NCBI GenBank assembly: GCA_022769665.1
Contig: JALEIR010000015.1
Span: 1-59,116 of the forward strand
Length of the DNA: 59,116 nucleotides
Direction of reading: 5' to 3'
From: Lachnospiraceae bacterium
GTDB lineage: Bacteria > Bacillota > Clostridia > Lachnospirales > Lachnospiraceae
The notes beneath the pieces are model-generated. The model was not told the DNA's origin. It ran no database searches and worked only from the letters and a program-made list of their open reading frames with translations. Both the position numbers and the translations under genes were made by a program. This document shows, one piece after another, positions 27,065-35,657 of the stretch (the stretch's first letter is position 1; each line of letters opens with the position of its first letter).

Positions 27065-27113
27065 ATATAGGTAAGTAATTCCTGATAAATTCAGAGAGGA
27101 GCAAAAGAGAAGT

Positions 27114-28811
27114 ATGGGAGAACAAGTTGAGGGAAAAAAAGGTGCAAATCTGCTGGTGAAACTGCTGGCGGTGATTTTGGTACCCATGGTTATTGTAGTG
27201 GTAATGTCCATTTTGGCGCTGGACAATGTAGGTGATACAACAGCGGAGAATCTGGCAAAGCAGGAGTTGGCATCGGTCCAGTATCTGACGATGCAGAGTC
27301 TGCTTCGGGGCGGCGAATCGCTGTCGTTTCAGGATGGGGCGCTTTATCTGGGAGATACGGCCGTTTCCGGTTCCCAGGGTCTTCTTGCCACATACAAAGA
27401 GGAGACCGGTGTAGAGGTTGCCGTCTTCATGGGAGGCAACATGGTGGCGGCGAGTTTTGACGGCACAGTAGATGTCAGCAGCAAAATTACAGAAAAAGTG
27501 GCAGCAGGCGAAGAGGTGTTTGAGACTTCCTTCCGGATGAACGGAGAAAAGTATATGGCATACTTTTCAGGTTTTCAGGATCAATACAGCGGCGTGACGG
27601 GTATGGTGCTGACTGCCGTAAAAGTAAGTGATCTGGAAGCCATTTATGAGGGCTTTGTACTCAGCAGCGGAATTTTCATGGCAGTTATTGTAGTGGCATC
27701 CATTCTTCTGGTTGCGCTGATTGTCATGAAGATTGTCAGGGCGTTGATTGCAGTAGTCGGAAATCTGGACAAGGTTGCGGAAGGACAGCTTGATTTGCAG
27801 GTATCTGACAAGCTTTTGGAAAGAACGGATGAGGCGGGAAAAATTGCCCGTGCCGTGCATTCCGTAGTACAGAACTTTGCCGAGACCATTTCCAAGATAC
27901 ATAACAGCATGAATGACATGAGAGAGTATACCGAGCGGTTCAGCAGCAATATGGATACCATCAGTCAGTCCATAGAAAATGTAAATGTGGCGGTGAACGA
28001 TATTGCCGAGGGTGCAACCCAGCAGGCTGCCGACACCCAGAGCGTGGGTGAAAGCATGAACGACATGAGTGAGGCGATAAACAAGACCGCTGAAAGCGTG
28101 AACGAATTGAGCAGCAGTGCGGTTGCCATGAAGGAGAACAATGATACGGTTCATGCGACGCTGAAGGATTTGATTGATATCAGCGCAAGGACAAGTGATT
28201 CCGTCCACGAGGTACAGAAACAGACCAACCTGACCAATGAGTCTGTACAGGAGATTCGTTCTGCTACCGATATCATTGCAGGTATTGCGAACCAGACCAA
28301 TCTGTTGTCTCTGAATGCCAGCATTGAGGCAGCCAGAGCCGGTGAGATGGGTAGAGGCTTTGCTGTGGTGGCAGAGGAAATTCGCGGCCTTGCTGACCAG
28401 TCCAAGGAATCCGCAGACCAGATTCGTAGCATTGTGGAGACACTGATTACAAATTCAAACCACAGTGTGGAAATTATGAACGGTGTGGTAGGAGAAATCG
28501 GGCAGCAGAATGAAAAACTGGGCGTTACCAGAGATGCATTTGAAAATCTGAATGCAGAGATTCAGCATGTTGTGGAGGCCATCAATGTGATTTCCAAGCA
28601 GCTGGATAACATTGAGAAGTATAAGAACGGCGTGGTGGAGAGTGTTGACGGATTAAATGAAGTTTCCCAGAACAACGCAGCGAGCACGGAGGAAACCGCA
28701 GCTACCATGGATCAGCTGGCTCAGATTGTGGAGGAATGCCGCCAGGCTACCGGCAGATTGGTTAATATTTCCGAAGAATTGTCGGAGAATGCAAAGAAAT
28801 TTAAGCTGTAA
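27114..28811 (+). CDS. Methyl-accepting chemotaxis protein
   Basis: A 565-residue chemoreceptor: TM1 at residues ~14-36, an extracellular sensor of ~140 residues (probably single-Cache), TM2 at ~182-206, a HAMP domain, and a long coiled-coil signalling domain with the tip [20 protein letters not shown] and [18 protein letters not shown]. The C-terminus ends in a plain helix without a CheR-tethering pentapeptide. It differs from the receptor at 15406 in its sensor region, so it probably reports a different ligand. It is a single-gene unit with its own promoter and terminator. Confidence 0.93.
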   Translation: MGEQVEGKKGANLLVKLLAVILVPMVIVVVMSILALDNVGDTTAENLAKQELASVQYLTMQSLLRGGESLSFQDGALYLGDTAVSGSQGLLATYKEETGVEVAVFMGGNMVAASFDGTVDVSSKITEKVAAGEEVFETSFRMNGEKYMAYFSGFQDQYSGVTGMVLTAVKVSDLEAIYEGFVLSSGIFMAVIVVASILLVALIVMKIVRALIAVVGNLDKVAEGQLDLQVSDKLLERTDEAGKIARAVHSVVQNFAETISKIHNSMNDMREYTERFSSNMDTISQSIENVNVAVNDIAEGATQQAADTQSVGESMNDMSEAINKTAESVNELSSSAVAMKENNDTVHATLKDLIDISARTSDSVHEVQKQTNLTNESVQEIRSATDIIAGIANQTNLLSLNASIEAARAGEMGRGFAVVAEEIRGLADQSKESADQIRSIVETLITNSNHSVEIMNGVVGEIGQQNEKLGVTRDAFENLNAEIQHVVEAINVISKQLDNIEKYKNGVVESVDGLNEVSQNNAASTEETAATMDQLAQIVEECRQATGRLVNISEELSENAKKFKL

Positions 28812-28830
28812 GTTGCAAAGGACAGAATGG

Positions 28831-28858
28831 GGGCAGGTTTTATAACCTGCCCTTTTTT
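28831..28858 (+). terminator. Terminator of the second chemoreceptor gene
   Basis: A perfect 9-bp stem GGGCAGGTT / AACCTGCCC with a TTAT loop is followed by six T residues. Confidence 0.93.
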
Positions 28859-28887
28859 CAGCTTTTGACAAGAAAAATGATTGTGAA

Positions 28888-28913
28888 TGAAACTTTTGTT
28901 GACAGATGCCGTC
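28888..28913 (+). promoter_or_regulatory. ECF-type promoter (TGAAAC-N16-CGTC)
   Basis: TGAAAC (28888-28893) and CGTC (28910-28913) are exactly 16 nt apart, matching the consensus of Bacillus ECF sigma factors such as SigW, SigX and SigM. The box sits 33 nt before the TTG start of an ECF sigma gene, which suggests autoregulation. Confidence 0.75.
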
Positions 28914-28945
28914 TGTATAGTCAGAGAAATAAGGGAGGAGAAACC

Positions 28946-29503
28946 TTGAAGGATACGGAAATACTGGATCTGTATTGGGAGAGAAACGAGCGTGCCATTG
29001 CGGAGTCCCAGGGTGCATACGGCAATTATTGCTACAGTATTGCCTGGCATATTTTATATGACAGGGAGGATGCGGATGAATGTGTAAATGATACATGGCT
29101 GCGGGCATGGAATGCCATACCTCCCAACAGACCGGGAAAGCTGGCACTGTTTCTCGGAACAATTACGCGCAATCTGTCCATTGACAGATGGAAGGGTAGG
29201 CAGACCATGAAACGGGGAAAAGGTGAGATGTCTGTCGCACTGGATGAGCTGGCGGAATGTATACCCGATGCCCATAACACGGAGGATATGGTGGAGACTG
29301 CTGAACTGGAGCGAATGATAAATGTTTTTTTACATACCCTGCCGGAGAAAGACTGTAATATATTTCTGAGGCGATATTGGTATGTGGAGGATTACGGTGC
29401 CATTGCAGAGCGCTATTCCATGAAATTGAACACGGTAAAAACCAGTCTGTTTCGTACCAGAAGCAAACTGAAAAATTACCTGGAGAAGGAGGGCCTGATG
29501 TGA
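28946..29503 (+). CDS. ECF RNA polymerase sigma factor
   Basis: A 185-residue group 4 sigma factor. Region 2 runs from about YGNYCYSIAWHILYDREDADECV to FLGTITRNLSIDRWK, and region 4 from LPEKDCNIFLRRYW to AIAERYSMKLNTVKTSLFRTR (helix-turn-helix). The frame is open from 28865, but that would start inside its own promoter; TTG 28946 has GGGAGGAG 6 nt upstream and is the likely start. Its TGA overlaps the GTG of the next gene by 4 nt, the usual coupling of sigma and anti-sigma. The inducing stress is not evident. Confidence 0.9.
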   Translation: MKDTEILDLYWERNERAIAESQGAYGNYCYSIAWHILYDREDADECVNDTWLRAWNAIPPNRPGKLALFLGTITRNLSIDRWKGRQTMKRGKGEMSVALDELAECIPDAHNTEDMVETAELERMINVFLHTLPEKDCNIFLRRYWYVEDYGAIAERYSMKLNTVKTSLFRTRSKLKNYLEKEGLM

Positions 29504-30384
29504 AAAGAGATAAAAAGGAAAGTGCCCTGCGTATTATGGAGGCTCTGTCCGGGGTGGACGAAGAATTGCTGGAATGTTGCGAACAGCAGGAGCGCAAAGA
29601 CAGCGATAACGGTAAAAGTTTATCTTCCGGCAATAAGATATACCGGTGGGGGCGAAGATATGGCGGTTTATGTGCCGCATGTCTATGCCTGGCTGTGTTG
29701 GGAGCGGCATATTACGGCATGGAGCAACAGAAGAATTCGGAGGCAGATATGGCGATTTTTGCACAGCCGGAATGTGCCGATGAAGCAGAGGTGACGGAAG
29801 AAGAGACAGATACAGACGATGCGATGAACAGTGGGCGGCTAGAAAATAGGGAAGAGCCGGAGGAAGCTTTGGCAGAAACCGGAAATACTAACGACACGGT
29901 TTCGCAGATGTACGATTTGCAGGGCGCTGCCGTTCAAAACGCAGAAACAGAGTCAACGAAGGAGTTGCCTCAGACTGACAAATATGTGCAGGCGGAGAAC
30001 GCGGCAGGAGAGGAAATCTCCCGGGAGGAAGCCTGTGCAACGGAAATTTTGGGAACCCATGTACCGGATTATTTACCGACGGGGTATCAGCCGTTTCGGG
30101 CTGTCCGGGAAGCAGGTGAAGACGGAACAAAGAAGCTCCTGCTGACATGGACGGACGGTCAACATGAATTGTCCGTAAAGCTTACTTTGGCGGAAAATCA
30201 GACAGTTGATGATAAAGTATCTGTTGTAAATGTGGGAGAAAACTGGGAGAGTGAAATCCCGGAGCCGGAGGAGGATGGCAGTACCTGCTTTGTACTTCTT
30301 TATTCGGACGGTGTGTCGGCGGAGTATAAAGGATGGCTGACCGTGGATGAAATCAAAAGATTGCTGGATCCGGATGCGCAGTAA
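29500..30384 (+). CDS. Putative membrane-bound anti-sigma factor
   Basis: A 294-residue protein I place by context more than by family. Residues ~1-45 are a short charged cytoplasmic part (KESALRIMEALSGVDEELLECCEQQ) that could bind the sigma factor, residues ~50-68 a single membrane segment, then an outward, very acidic linker (~75-170) and a compact C-terminal domain (VPDYLPTGYQPFRAV ... WLTVDEIKRLL). GTG 29500 overlaps the sigma stop codon and has GGAGAAGGAGGG upstream. The domain layout and coupling fit an anti-sigma with an extracellular sensor, but no known anti-sigma zinc motif (HxxxCxxC) is present. Confidence 0.7.
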   Translation: MKRDKKESALRIMEALSGVDEELLECCEQQERKDSDNGKSLSSGNKIYRWGRRYGGLCAACLCLAVLGAAYYGMEQQKNSEADMAIFAQPECADEAEVTEEETDTDDAMNSGRLENREEPEEALAETGNTNDTVSQMYDLQGAAVQNAETESTKELPQTDKYVQAENAAGEEISREEACATEILGTHVPDYLPTGYQPFRAVREAGEDGTKKLLLTWTDGQHELSVKLTLAENQTVDDKVSVVNVGENWESEIPEPEEDGSTCFVLLYSDGVSAEYKGWLTVDEIKRLLDPDAQ

Positions 30385-30386
30385 CA

Positions 30387-30418
30387 AAAACACCTGAGCT
30401 GTTACAGCTTAGGTGTTT
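30387..30418. terminator. Bidirectional terminator overlapping the response regulator stop
   Basis: AAACACCTGAGCT pairs with AGCTTAGGTGTTT around a short loop that contains the minus-strand stop codon (30402-30404). A-runs and T-runs on both sides allow use by both convergent genes. Confidence 0.8.
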
Positions 30419-31103
30419 CGTTTTCCGGCATGCGGTAGCCGACTCCTGCTTCCGTAAAGACGTATTGCGGGTGGGAAGGATCCTTTTCGATTTTGCGGCG
30501 GATATTTGCCATATTTACCCGTAAAATACGATTATCGTTTTCGATATAGGGTCCCCAGATTGCATTCATAATAAATTCATAGGTGAGGACATGGCCCGAA
30601 TTCTCAGCTAACAGAGTGAGCAGACGATATTCCACCTGTGTCAGGTGAATCTCTTCACCGCAAAGAAAAATTCTCCGCTTGTCAAACTGGATTTCCAAGT
30701 CCAGGGCCCTGTATACCGGAGATGGTGTATCGGAAATATTCCGGCGCAGACGGGTGCGGATTCTGGCCATCAATTCTGCGAGACCAAAGGGTTTGGTCAG
30801 ATAGTCGTCTGCACCTGCATCAAGAAGCCGAACCTTATCCTCTTCTCCACTACGCGCAGAGATGACAATGACAGGTGTTTTGCTCCAACCCTGCAGAGAC
30901 TTCAGAGTGTCAAAGCCATCCATGTCAGGAAGGCCCAAATCAAGCAGGATAATGTCAGGATTGGTTGAGGTAGCAAGACGAAGCCCCTCCGAACCGGTGA
31001 AGGCGGGAGTGACATGATAGCCGTTGTCAATCAGACCTGTAGTCATGAAGGAGCAAAGGTTTCTGTCATCTTCAATTATCAGAATACCGGTATCTGAATT
31101 CAT
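30402..31103 (-). CDS. OmpR/KdpE-type response regulator (orphan)
   Basis: A 233-residue two-component regulator. The receiver (residues ~5-118) has the acidic pair IIEDD, the phospho-acceptor Asp in IILLDLGLPDMDG and the Lys in TKPFG. The C-terminal winged helix (~135-230) ends with YVFTEAGVGYRMPE, close to KdpE and other OmpR-family members. No histidine kinase gene is adjacent on either side, so its partner is unknown. ATG 31103 is chosen because AAAGGAGC lies 7 nt upstream; the frame extends 2 codons further to TTG 31109. A KdpE role (potassium) is only a sequence impression; no kdp genes are present. Confidence 0.88.
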   Translation of the reverse strand: MNSDTGILIIEDDRNLCSFMTTGLIDNGYHVTPAFTGSEGLRLATSTNPDIILLDLGLPDMDGFDTLKSLQGWSKTPVIVISARSGEEDKVRLLDAGADDYLTKPFGLAELMARIRTRLRRNISDTPSPVYRALDLEIQFDKRRIFLCGEEIHLTQVEYRLLTLLAENSGHVLTYEFIMNAIWGPYIENDNRILRVNMANIRRKIEKDPSHPQYVFTEAGVGYRMPENETPKL

Positions 31104-31136
31104 GTACAAAGCTCCTTTTAAACAAAATACAGTTCC

Positions 31137-31165
31137 ATTATATAGAAAAAATTTTCAGGAATCAA
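31137..31165 (-). promoter_or_regulatory. Sigma-A promoter of the response regulator gene
   Basis: On the minus strand TTGATT (31165-31160) and TATAAT (31142-31137) are 17 nt apart, 33 nt upstream of the ATG. Confidence 0.75.
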
Positions 31166-31213
31166 CACATATCCTTGGTGATTTTGCAAAGAATTCATTA
31201 TACTTAAGTGGAA

Positions 31214-32143
31214 CTATAATCTGCACCATCTTCCGGAGGCTCCGCAGGGAAGAATCAATCCGGATTCACGGACGGGAAGACCGATTTCTTCAGCTTCCAC
31301 ATGACCTCCGAAACGTTTTACCACCGCTGTCTGAATCATGTAGGACAACACGGCAGGCTGTAATCCTGTTGTGTAGGAGTTCATTAAAAAGAAAAGAGCA
31401 TCATCGGAAAGTATCTGAGTCGTCAGTTCAATAAAAGGCCAGATGCTTTCTTCTATTTTCCAGATTTCTCCCTTAGGTCCTCTTCCGTAGGAAGGAGGAT
31501 CCATGATGATGCCGTCGTATTTGTTCCCACGGCGGATTTCACGTTCCACAAATTTGACACAGTCATCCACCAGCCAGCGGATGGGCGCATCTCCCAAGCC
31601 GGAGCTTGCAGCATTTTCCTTTGCCCAGCCGACCATGCCTTTGGAAGCATCCACATGTGTTACGGCAGCCCCGGCTGCTGCGGCGGCAAGGGTAGCCCCA
31701 CCTGTGTAGGCGAACAGATTCAATACCCGGATGGGTTTGTCCGCAGGGCGCCGGGCGTTTTGAATCAATCGGGAAAACCAGTCCCAGTTGGTGGCCTGCT
31801 CCGGGAAAAGACCGGTGTGCTTGAAACTGAAAGGTTTTAAGTGAAAAATTAACCGGCGGGAAGCCTGATTTGAATGGTCATCTGCTGCAGCGAGATTTAA
31901 GTCGTAGCAAATGCTCCATTCGTTGGGGAGATTGAAAAATTCCCACTCACCACCGCCCTTTGCACTGCGGTGATAATGTCCGTTCTTTTGCTTCCAGCCT
32001 TTGTTGGCATGGGGAGTGTTCCAAATGACCTGGGGATCCGGTCGTACCAGAATGTAGTCGCCCCATCTTTCCAATTTTTCTCCGCCGGAGGTATCCAATA
32101 CTTCATAATCTTTCCAGTTATCTGCAATCCACATGTTCTCCAT
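31214..32143 (-). CDS. Class I SAM-dependent RNA methyltransferase (RlmI/RlmK-like)
   Basis: A 309-residue methyltransferase. The SAM site is NLFAYTGGATLAAAAAGA with the acidic VDASKGM on strand 2; the catalytic-type motif is MDPPSYGRGPKGE, as in the RlmI/RlmK group of 23S rRNA methyltransferases. An N-terminal domain (residues ~1-100) with WNTPHANKGW and HYHRSAKGGGEW is typical of the shorter clostridial relatives. The exact rRNA position is not predictable. Start at ATG 32143 or, 3 codons later, ATG 32134. A promoter with 17-nt spacing precedes it. Confidence 0.82.
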   Translation of the reverse strand: MENMWIADNWKDYEVLDTSGGEKLERWGDYILVRPDPQVIWNTPHANKGWKQKNGHYHRSAKGGGEWEFFNLPNEWSICYDLNLAAADDHSNQASRRLIFHLKPFSFKHTGLFPEQATNWDWFSRLIQNARRPADKPIRVLNLFAYTGGATLAAAAAGAAVTHVDASKGMVGWAKENAASSGLGDAPIRWLVDDCVKFVEREIRRGNKYDGIIMDPPSYGRGPKGEIWKIEESIWPFIELTTQILSDDALFFLMNSYTTGLQPAVLSYMIQTAVVKRFGGHVEAEEIGLPVRESGLILPCGASGRWCRL

Positions 32144-32170
32144 ACCTTTCTGTACAAGTAATCTGATAAC

Positions 32171-32199
32171 ACTATATAATAGAAGCGTTTTTTTTGCAA
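32171..32199 (-). promoter_or_regulatory. Sigma-A promoter of the methyltransferase gene
   Basis: On the minus strand TTGCAA (32199-32194) and TATAGT (32176-32171) are 17 nt apart. A plus-strand promoter for the divergent DUF4474 gene (TTACAA, 16 nt, TACAAT near 32235-32263) shares the same gap. Confidence 0.65.
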
Positions 32200-32295
32200 G
32201 AATAGGATGTGGCAGTTCAGATTATAACGCAGCTGTTACAAAATATGACAGACAGCATACAATAATGTAAGAAAAGGAAAAGAATGGAATGATAT

Positions 32296-33225
32296 ATGAA
32301 ATATGTCTGTTGGGCTGTGATTGGCCCGGCGGTGTTTGCGGCAGTCATATTCCTGTCGGTACTTTTTGTGCATTTTAGGAAGAGACGTGCACAAAAAAAG
32401 GTGAGAAATGAAAGCATGGACAGGAAAATCTCAAGCCTGAATCAGGCGTTGTCTGTCTTTGGCTTTGCTTACAGTGAAAAATGTGACTGCATTATTTCTG
32501 ACAGGAATTCCTGGCAGCGGGATATGGGCTACTGTCGCCGATACGATGAAGCAGCACCGGCCATGAACATGATTATGGATTGTGAACCCATATATTTTTG
32601 GTACGACGGGAAAAGGTGGCTGCTGGAACTTTGGAAAGGACAGTATGGTTGTACCACGGGCGCGGAAATCGGTCTATATTATAATAATGAAGAAAAGCAT
32701 GATAAAAATCCGGAAGAACTCCTTTATACCTGTGCTGACGACTGTAAGCTGTTGTATATGCAGTTTGCTGTCTGGAAAGACAGAAAATGTATTATGGAAC
32801 GAAGCAGTTTGCATTGGTGGCTTACCGGATTTTTGCCCGGTGTATATTCCAAACCGGAAGACCTTGTCATGAGAGCCTGCATTTTCTTTCGTGATTCCGC
32901 TATGCGGAATGCCTTCTGCGAGGGGCTTCTGGAGGCGGGCTACAGGAGGGAAGAAATCGGGGTGGACGGCAACAGAGTATGCCTGACCTTTGGGCGGCCC
33001 CGAACCAAACAGCCCACCCGGTTCGGACGGCTTTACCGGGGATATATCAGTTGCATGAACAGATTGTATTGCAAATGGTATCTCAGTGCTTCCGCGCCGT
33101 TTGAAAATACTCCGGACAGAATCAGCTATCTGGGTTACTGTTTTCCCTTTTTGTATCGTAAGCTGATACGGCTGGGAATGCGCTGCAACCGTAAAAAGCT
33201 GGAGAAATACCGTAGGAGGAAATAG
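32296..33225 (+). CDS. DUF4474 domain membrane protein
   Basis: A 309-residue protein with one N-terminal membrane anchor (residues ~5-27) followed by a basic stretch. The conserved core, FGFAYSEKCDCIISDRNSWQ, GYCRRYDEAAPAMNMIMDCEP, YFWYDGKRWLLELWKGQYGC and TTGAEIGLYY, is the DUF4474 pattern found widely in Lachnospiraceae. Its function is not known; the many aromatic and acidic residues suggest a surface or membrane-associated role, which is conjecture. Its stop codon is 3 nt before the next ATG, so it is co-translated with the phosphoesterase and probably works with it. Confidence 0.75.
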   Translation: MKYVCWAVIGPAVFAAVIFLSVLFVHFRKRRAQKKVRNESMDRKISSLNQALSVFGFAYSEKCDCIISDRNSWQRDMGYCRRYDEAAPAMNMIMDCEPIYFWYDGKRWLLELWKGQYGCTTGAEIGLYYNNEEKHDKNPEELLYTCADDCKLLYMQFAVWKDRKCIMERSSLHWWLTGFLPGVYSKPEDLVMRACIFFRDSAMRNAFCEGLLEAGYRREEIGVDGNRVCLTFGRPRTKQPTRFGRLYRGYISCMNRLYCKWYLSASAPFENTPDRISYLGYCFPFLYRKLIRLGMRCNRKKLEKYRRRK

Positions 33226-33228
33226 GAA

Positions 33229-34122
33229 ATGGACACGGGAAGGCGCTTGGACGAGGTATATGAGAGGGCACCCAGAATCAGGATAGACCAAAACAGCAGG
33301 ATTGTGTGCATGAGCGACTGTCATCGCGGGGTAGGAAATATGGGAGACAATTTTCTGTTTAACCAGAACCTTTTCTTCGCGGCGTTGGAGTATTATTACG
33401 GAAGATGTTTCACCTATGCCGAACTGGGAGACGGCGATGAACTGTGGGAAAATCCGGGATTGAAAAGAATAGTTGAAATTCATAGTGATGCCTTCTGGAT
33501 GATGTCAAGATTTTACAAACAAGGAAGATTTATACAACTATACGGAAATCATGACCGCAGGAAAAGCAGCCGGAAGTTCGTGGAAGCGCACTGCGGCCGG
33601 TACTGTGACAGCAGGGATTGCATTGACAATTTGCTTTCCGGACTGAAGGTTTTGGAGGGAGTGGTGTTGGAAGAATCGGGAAGCGGCAGAGAAATTCTGC
33701 TGGTTCATGGGCATCAGGGAGATTTTTTGAATGACACACTCTGGAGGCTTTCGGCTTTCCTGGTTAGATTTGTCTGGCGCAAGCTGGAGCTTCTGGGAGT
33801 ATATGACCCCACCAGTGCCGCAGAAAACTACAACAGAAGGAAGAACACGGAAAAGCGGTTGGAGGAATGGGCAGAAAAGCGGGGAGTCATGGTGATAGCT
33901 GGCCATACCCATCGCCCGGTTCTTCCGGCTCCCGGCGAAAGCCTTTATCTGAATGACGGAAGCTGCGTCCATCCCAGATGTATTACCGCCCTGGAGCTGG
34001 AAAACGGAAGGATTACCCTGGTGAAATGGAGCGTCAAGATTGTTTGTGCAAAAAATTTGTCCGTGGAGAGGGAAATACTGGCGGGACCGTATTCATTGCA
34101 GCAATATTGGCTGTCCAAATAG
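33229..34122 (+). CDS. Calcineurin-like metallophosphoesterase
   Basis: A 297-residue phosphoesterase with the five metal-binding blocks in order: SDCHRG (DxH), ELGDGDEL (GD), YGNHDRR (GNHD), VHGHQGD (H) and AGHTHRP (GHxH). A region of 50-60 residues before the last block (FLVRFVWRKLELLGVYDPTSA) could lie at a membrane surface. The substrate is unknown; related proteins act on nucleotides or lipid-linked phosphates such as UDP-diacylglucosamine. GGAGGAAATAGGAA precedes the ATG. It is coupled to the DUF4474 gene and ends in a terminator that overlaps the S10 promoter. Confidence 0.87.
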   Translation: MDTGRRLDEVYERAPRIRIDQNSRIVCMSDCHRGVGNMGDNFLFNQNLFFAALEYYYGRCFTYAELGDGDELWENPGLKRIVEIHSDAFWMMSRFYKQGRFIQLYGNHDRRKSSRKFVEAHCGRYCDSRDCIDNLLSGLKVLEGVVLEESGSGREILLVHGHQGDFLNDTLWRLSAFLVRFVWRKLELLGVYDPTSAAENYNRRKNTEKRLEEWAEKRGVMVIAGHTHRPVLPAPGESLYLNDGSCVHPRCITALELENGRITLVKWSVKIVCAKNLSVEREILAGPYSLQQYWLSK

Positions 34123-34162
34123 GATTGTACGCAAAAAAATGCAATTTTTTTTAAAAACTTTA

Positions 34163-34189
34163 AAAAAGCCCTTGCCAAAAGGGCTTTTT
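34163..34189 (+). terminator. Terminator of the phosphoesterase gene, overlapping the S10 promoter
   Basis: AAAAAGCCCTT pairs with AAGGGCTTTTT around a 5-nt loop (34174-34178). The -35 box of the next operon lies in the loop and left stem. Confidence 0.9.
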
Positions 34190-34200
34190 GCATGTATACT
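34172..34200 (+). promoter_or_regulatory. Sigma-A promoter of the S10-spc operon
   Basis: TTGCCA (34172-34177) and TATACT (34195-34200) are 17 nt apart; the start would be near 34207. Confidence 0.8.
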
Positions 34201-34206
34201 ATTCAA

Positions 34207-34469
34207 TGCTGTGGCATGATAGCTGTGAAGCGTGAGGTTGCTGGGTGTCAGCAATGGCAGTCAGGTTTTCCGTGGAGCGAATGTCAAGTTAGAAAACTGA
34301 CGACAAGTCACTGTACCAATTTGAAGTCTGCAAATAGGCAGAAACGACGTGTGAAAAGTTAGAAATCCGAGAAATGTTGCGTAAGGATTTAGGACACACA
34401 CGGGAGAGTGTACAGTCACCGCTTGTCGTACTTAGAACTTAAAAGTGCGAAAAGGAGGCGACTTTTTTT
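34207..34469 (+). promoter_or_regulatory. Structured rpsJ (S10 operon) leader RNA
   Basis: About 263 nt of untranslated leader with at least four helices: TTGCTG/CAGCAA (34238-34254), GTCAGGTTTTC with GAAAACTGAC (34260-34301), TCTGC/GCAGA (34327-34342) and a two-part stem GTGTG..AATCC / GGATT..CACAC (34349-34399). A last helix AAAAGT/ACTTTT (34441-34466) puts the AAGGAGG ribosome binding site in its loop. S10 operons of many bacteria are feedback-controlled through their leader by a ribosomal protein (L4 in Escherichia coli); a similar role here is inferred. Confidence 0.65.
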
Positions 34470-34787
34470 ATGGCAAGTCAAGTAATGAGAATTACCCTTA
34501 AGGCTTATGAGCATCAGCTTGTTGATGCATCTGCTAAGAAAATCATCGAAACTGTAAAGAAGACCGGTTCTGAGGTGAGTGGACCTGTGCCCCTTCCTAC
34601 AAAGAAAGAGGTTGTTACCATTCTGAGAGCTGTACACAAGTACAAGGACTCCAGAGAACAGTTCGAGCAGAGAACTCATAAGAGACTTATCGATATCATT
34701 GCACCTACACAGAAGACGGTTGATGCACTGCAGAGACTGGAAATGCCCGCAGGTGTTTACATTGATATTAAAATGAAGACAAAGTAA
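34470..34787 (+). CDS. rpsJ: 30S ribosomal protein S10
   Basis: A 105-residue S10: [20 protein letters not shown] at the start, then [35 protein letters not shown] and the PAGVYIDIK end. It sits in the small subunit head and also acts in antitermination as NusE. It heads the operon behind a long leader; a 141-nt gap with small hairpins (GAGC-AAA-GCTC near 34857) separates it from rplC. Confidence 0.98.
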   Translation: MASQVMRITLKAYEHQLVDASAKKIIETVKKTGSEVSGPVPLPTKKEVVTILRAVHKYKDSREQFEQRTHKRLIDIIAPTQKTVDALQRLEMPAGVYIDIKMKTK

Positions 34788-34928
34788 TGAAAACAAAAAA
34801 CCTCTACTAGACGTAAGAACACTTCCTGTGCCAAGACAGGGAAAGGAGCAAAGCTCTTTACGATTATGACGCAACGGTAATCGCGTGGTCCGCTATGTAG
34901 AAAGCCCAAGGGCAGAAAGAGAGGAAAA

Positions 34929-35612
34929 ATGAAGAAAGCAATTTTGGCAACCAAAGTCGGAATGACTCAAATCTTCAACGAAGACGGCGTGCTGGTTCCC
35001 GTAACCGTTCTTCAGGCAGGTCCCTGCGTGGTAACTCAGGTAAAGACCGTTGAGAACGATGGCTACAGCGCAGTTCAGGTTGGCTTCGTAGACAAAAAAG
35101 AAAAGATCGTGAATAAGGATGCAGGCGGCAAGAAGCAGGTAATCCACAGACACGGTGTGAACAAGGCTGAGGCAGGCCACTTCAAGAAGGCCGGCGTAAG
35201 CGCAAAGAGATATATCAGAGAGTTCAAGTTTGAGAACGCTGAAGAGTACACCTTAGGTGCTGAAATCAAGGCTGACATCTTCGCTGAAGGCGACAAGATT
35301 GATGCTTCCGCAATTTCCAAGGGTAAAGGCTTCCAGGGTGCAATCAAGAGACTGGGACAGCACAGAGGACCTATGAAGCACGGTTCCAAGTTCCATCGTC
35401 ATCAGGGTTCCAACGGCGCATGTTCTTCCCCCAGCCGTGTATTTAAAGGAAAGGGAATGCCCGGACATATGGGTTGCGTTAAGGTAACCGTTCAGAACCT
35501 TGAGGTTGTAAGAGTAGATGCAGAAAAGAATCTGTTGCTTGTAAAGGGTGCGGTACCCGGACCTAAGAAGGCATTAGTAACCATCAAAGAGACCACAAAG
35601 GTCGAGGCATAA
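34929..35612 (+). CDS. rplC: 50S ribosomal protein L3
   Basis: A 227-residue L3, slightly longer than the usual ~210. It begins [15 protein letters not shown] and contains the loop [26 protein letters not shown] that reaches the peptidyl transferase centre. GAGAGGAAA precedes the ATG. The 45-nt gap to rplD holds a perfect hairpin GTGTGCC/GGCACAC. Confidence 0.98.
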   Translation: MKKAILATKVGMTQIFNEDGVLVPVTVLQAGPCVVTQVKTVENDGYSAVQVGFVDKKEKIVNKDAGGKKQVIHRHGVNKAEAGHFKKAGVSAKRYIREFKFENAEEYTLGAEIKADIFAEGDKIDASAISKGKGFQGAIKRLGQHRGPMKHGSKFHRHQGSNGACSSPSRVFKGKGMPGHMGCVKVTVQNLEVVRVDAEKNLLLVKGAVPGPKKALVTIKETTKVEA

Positions 35613-35657
35613 TAGTGTGCCTTTGCCAGGCACACGTGCGAAAGGAGGCCAATTCAG

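Noticed and set aside
28899..28920. Sigma-A promoter TTGACA ... TATAGT before the ECF sigma gene
   Set aside because: The boxes are only 11 nt apart; the TGAAAC-N16-CGTC pair at the same place fits much better.
28865..28945. N-terminal extension of the ECF sigma factor from 28865
   Set aside because: It would place the start codon upstream of the gene's own promoter and lacks a ribosome binding site; TTG 28946 has a strong one.
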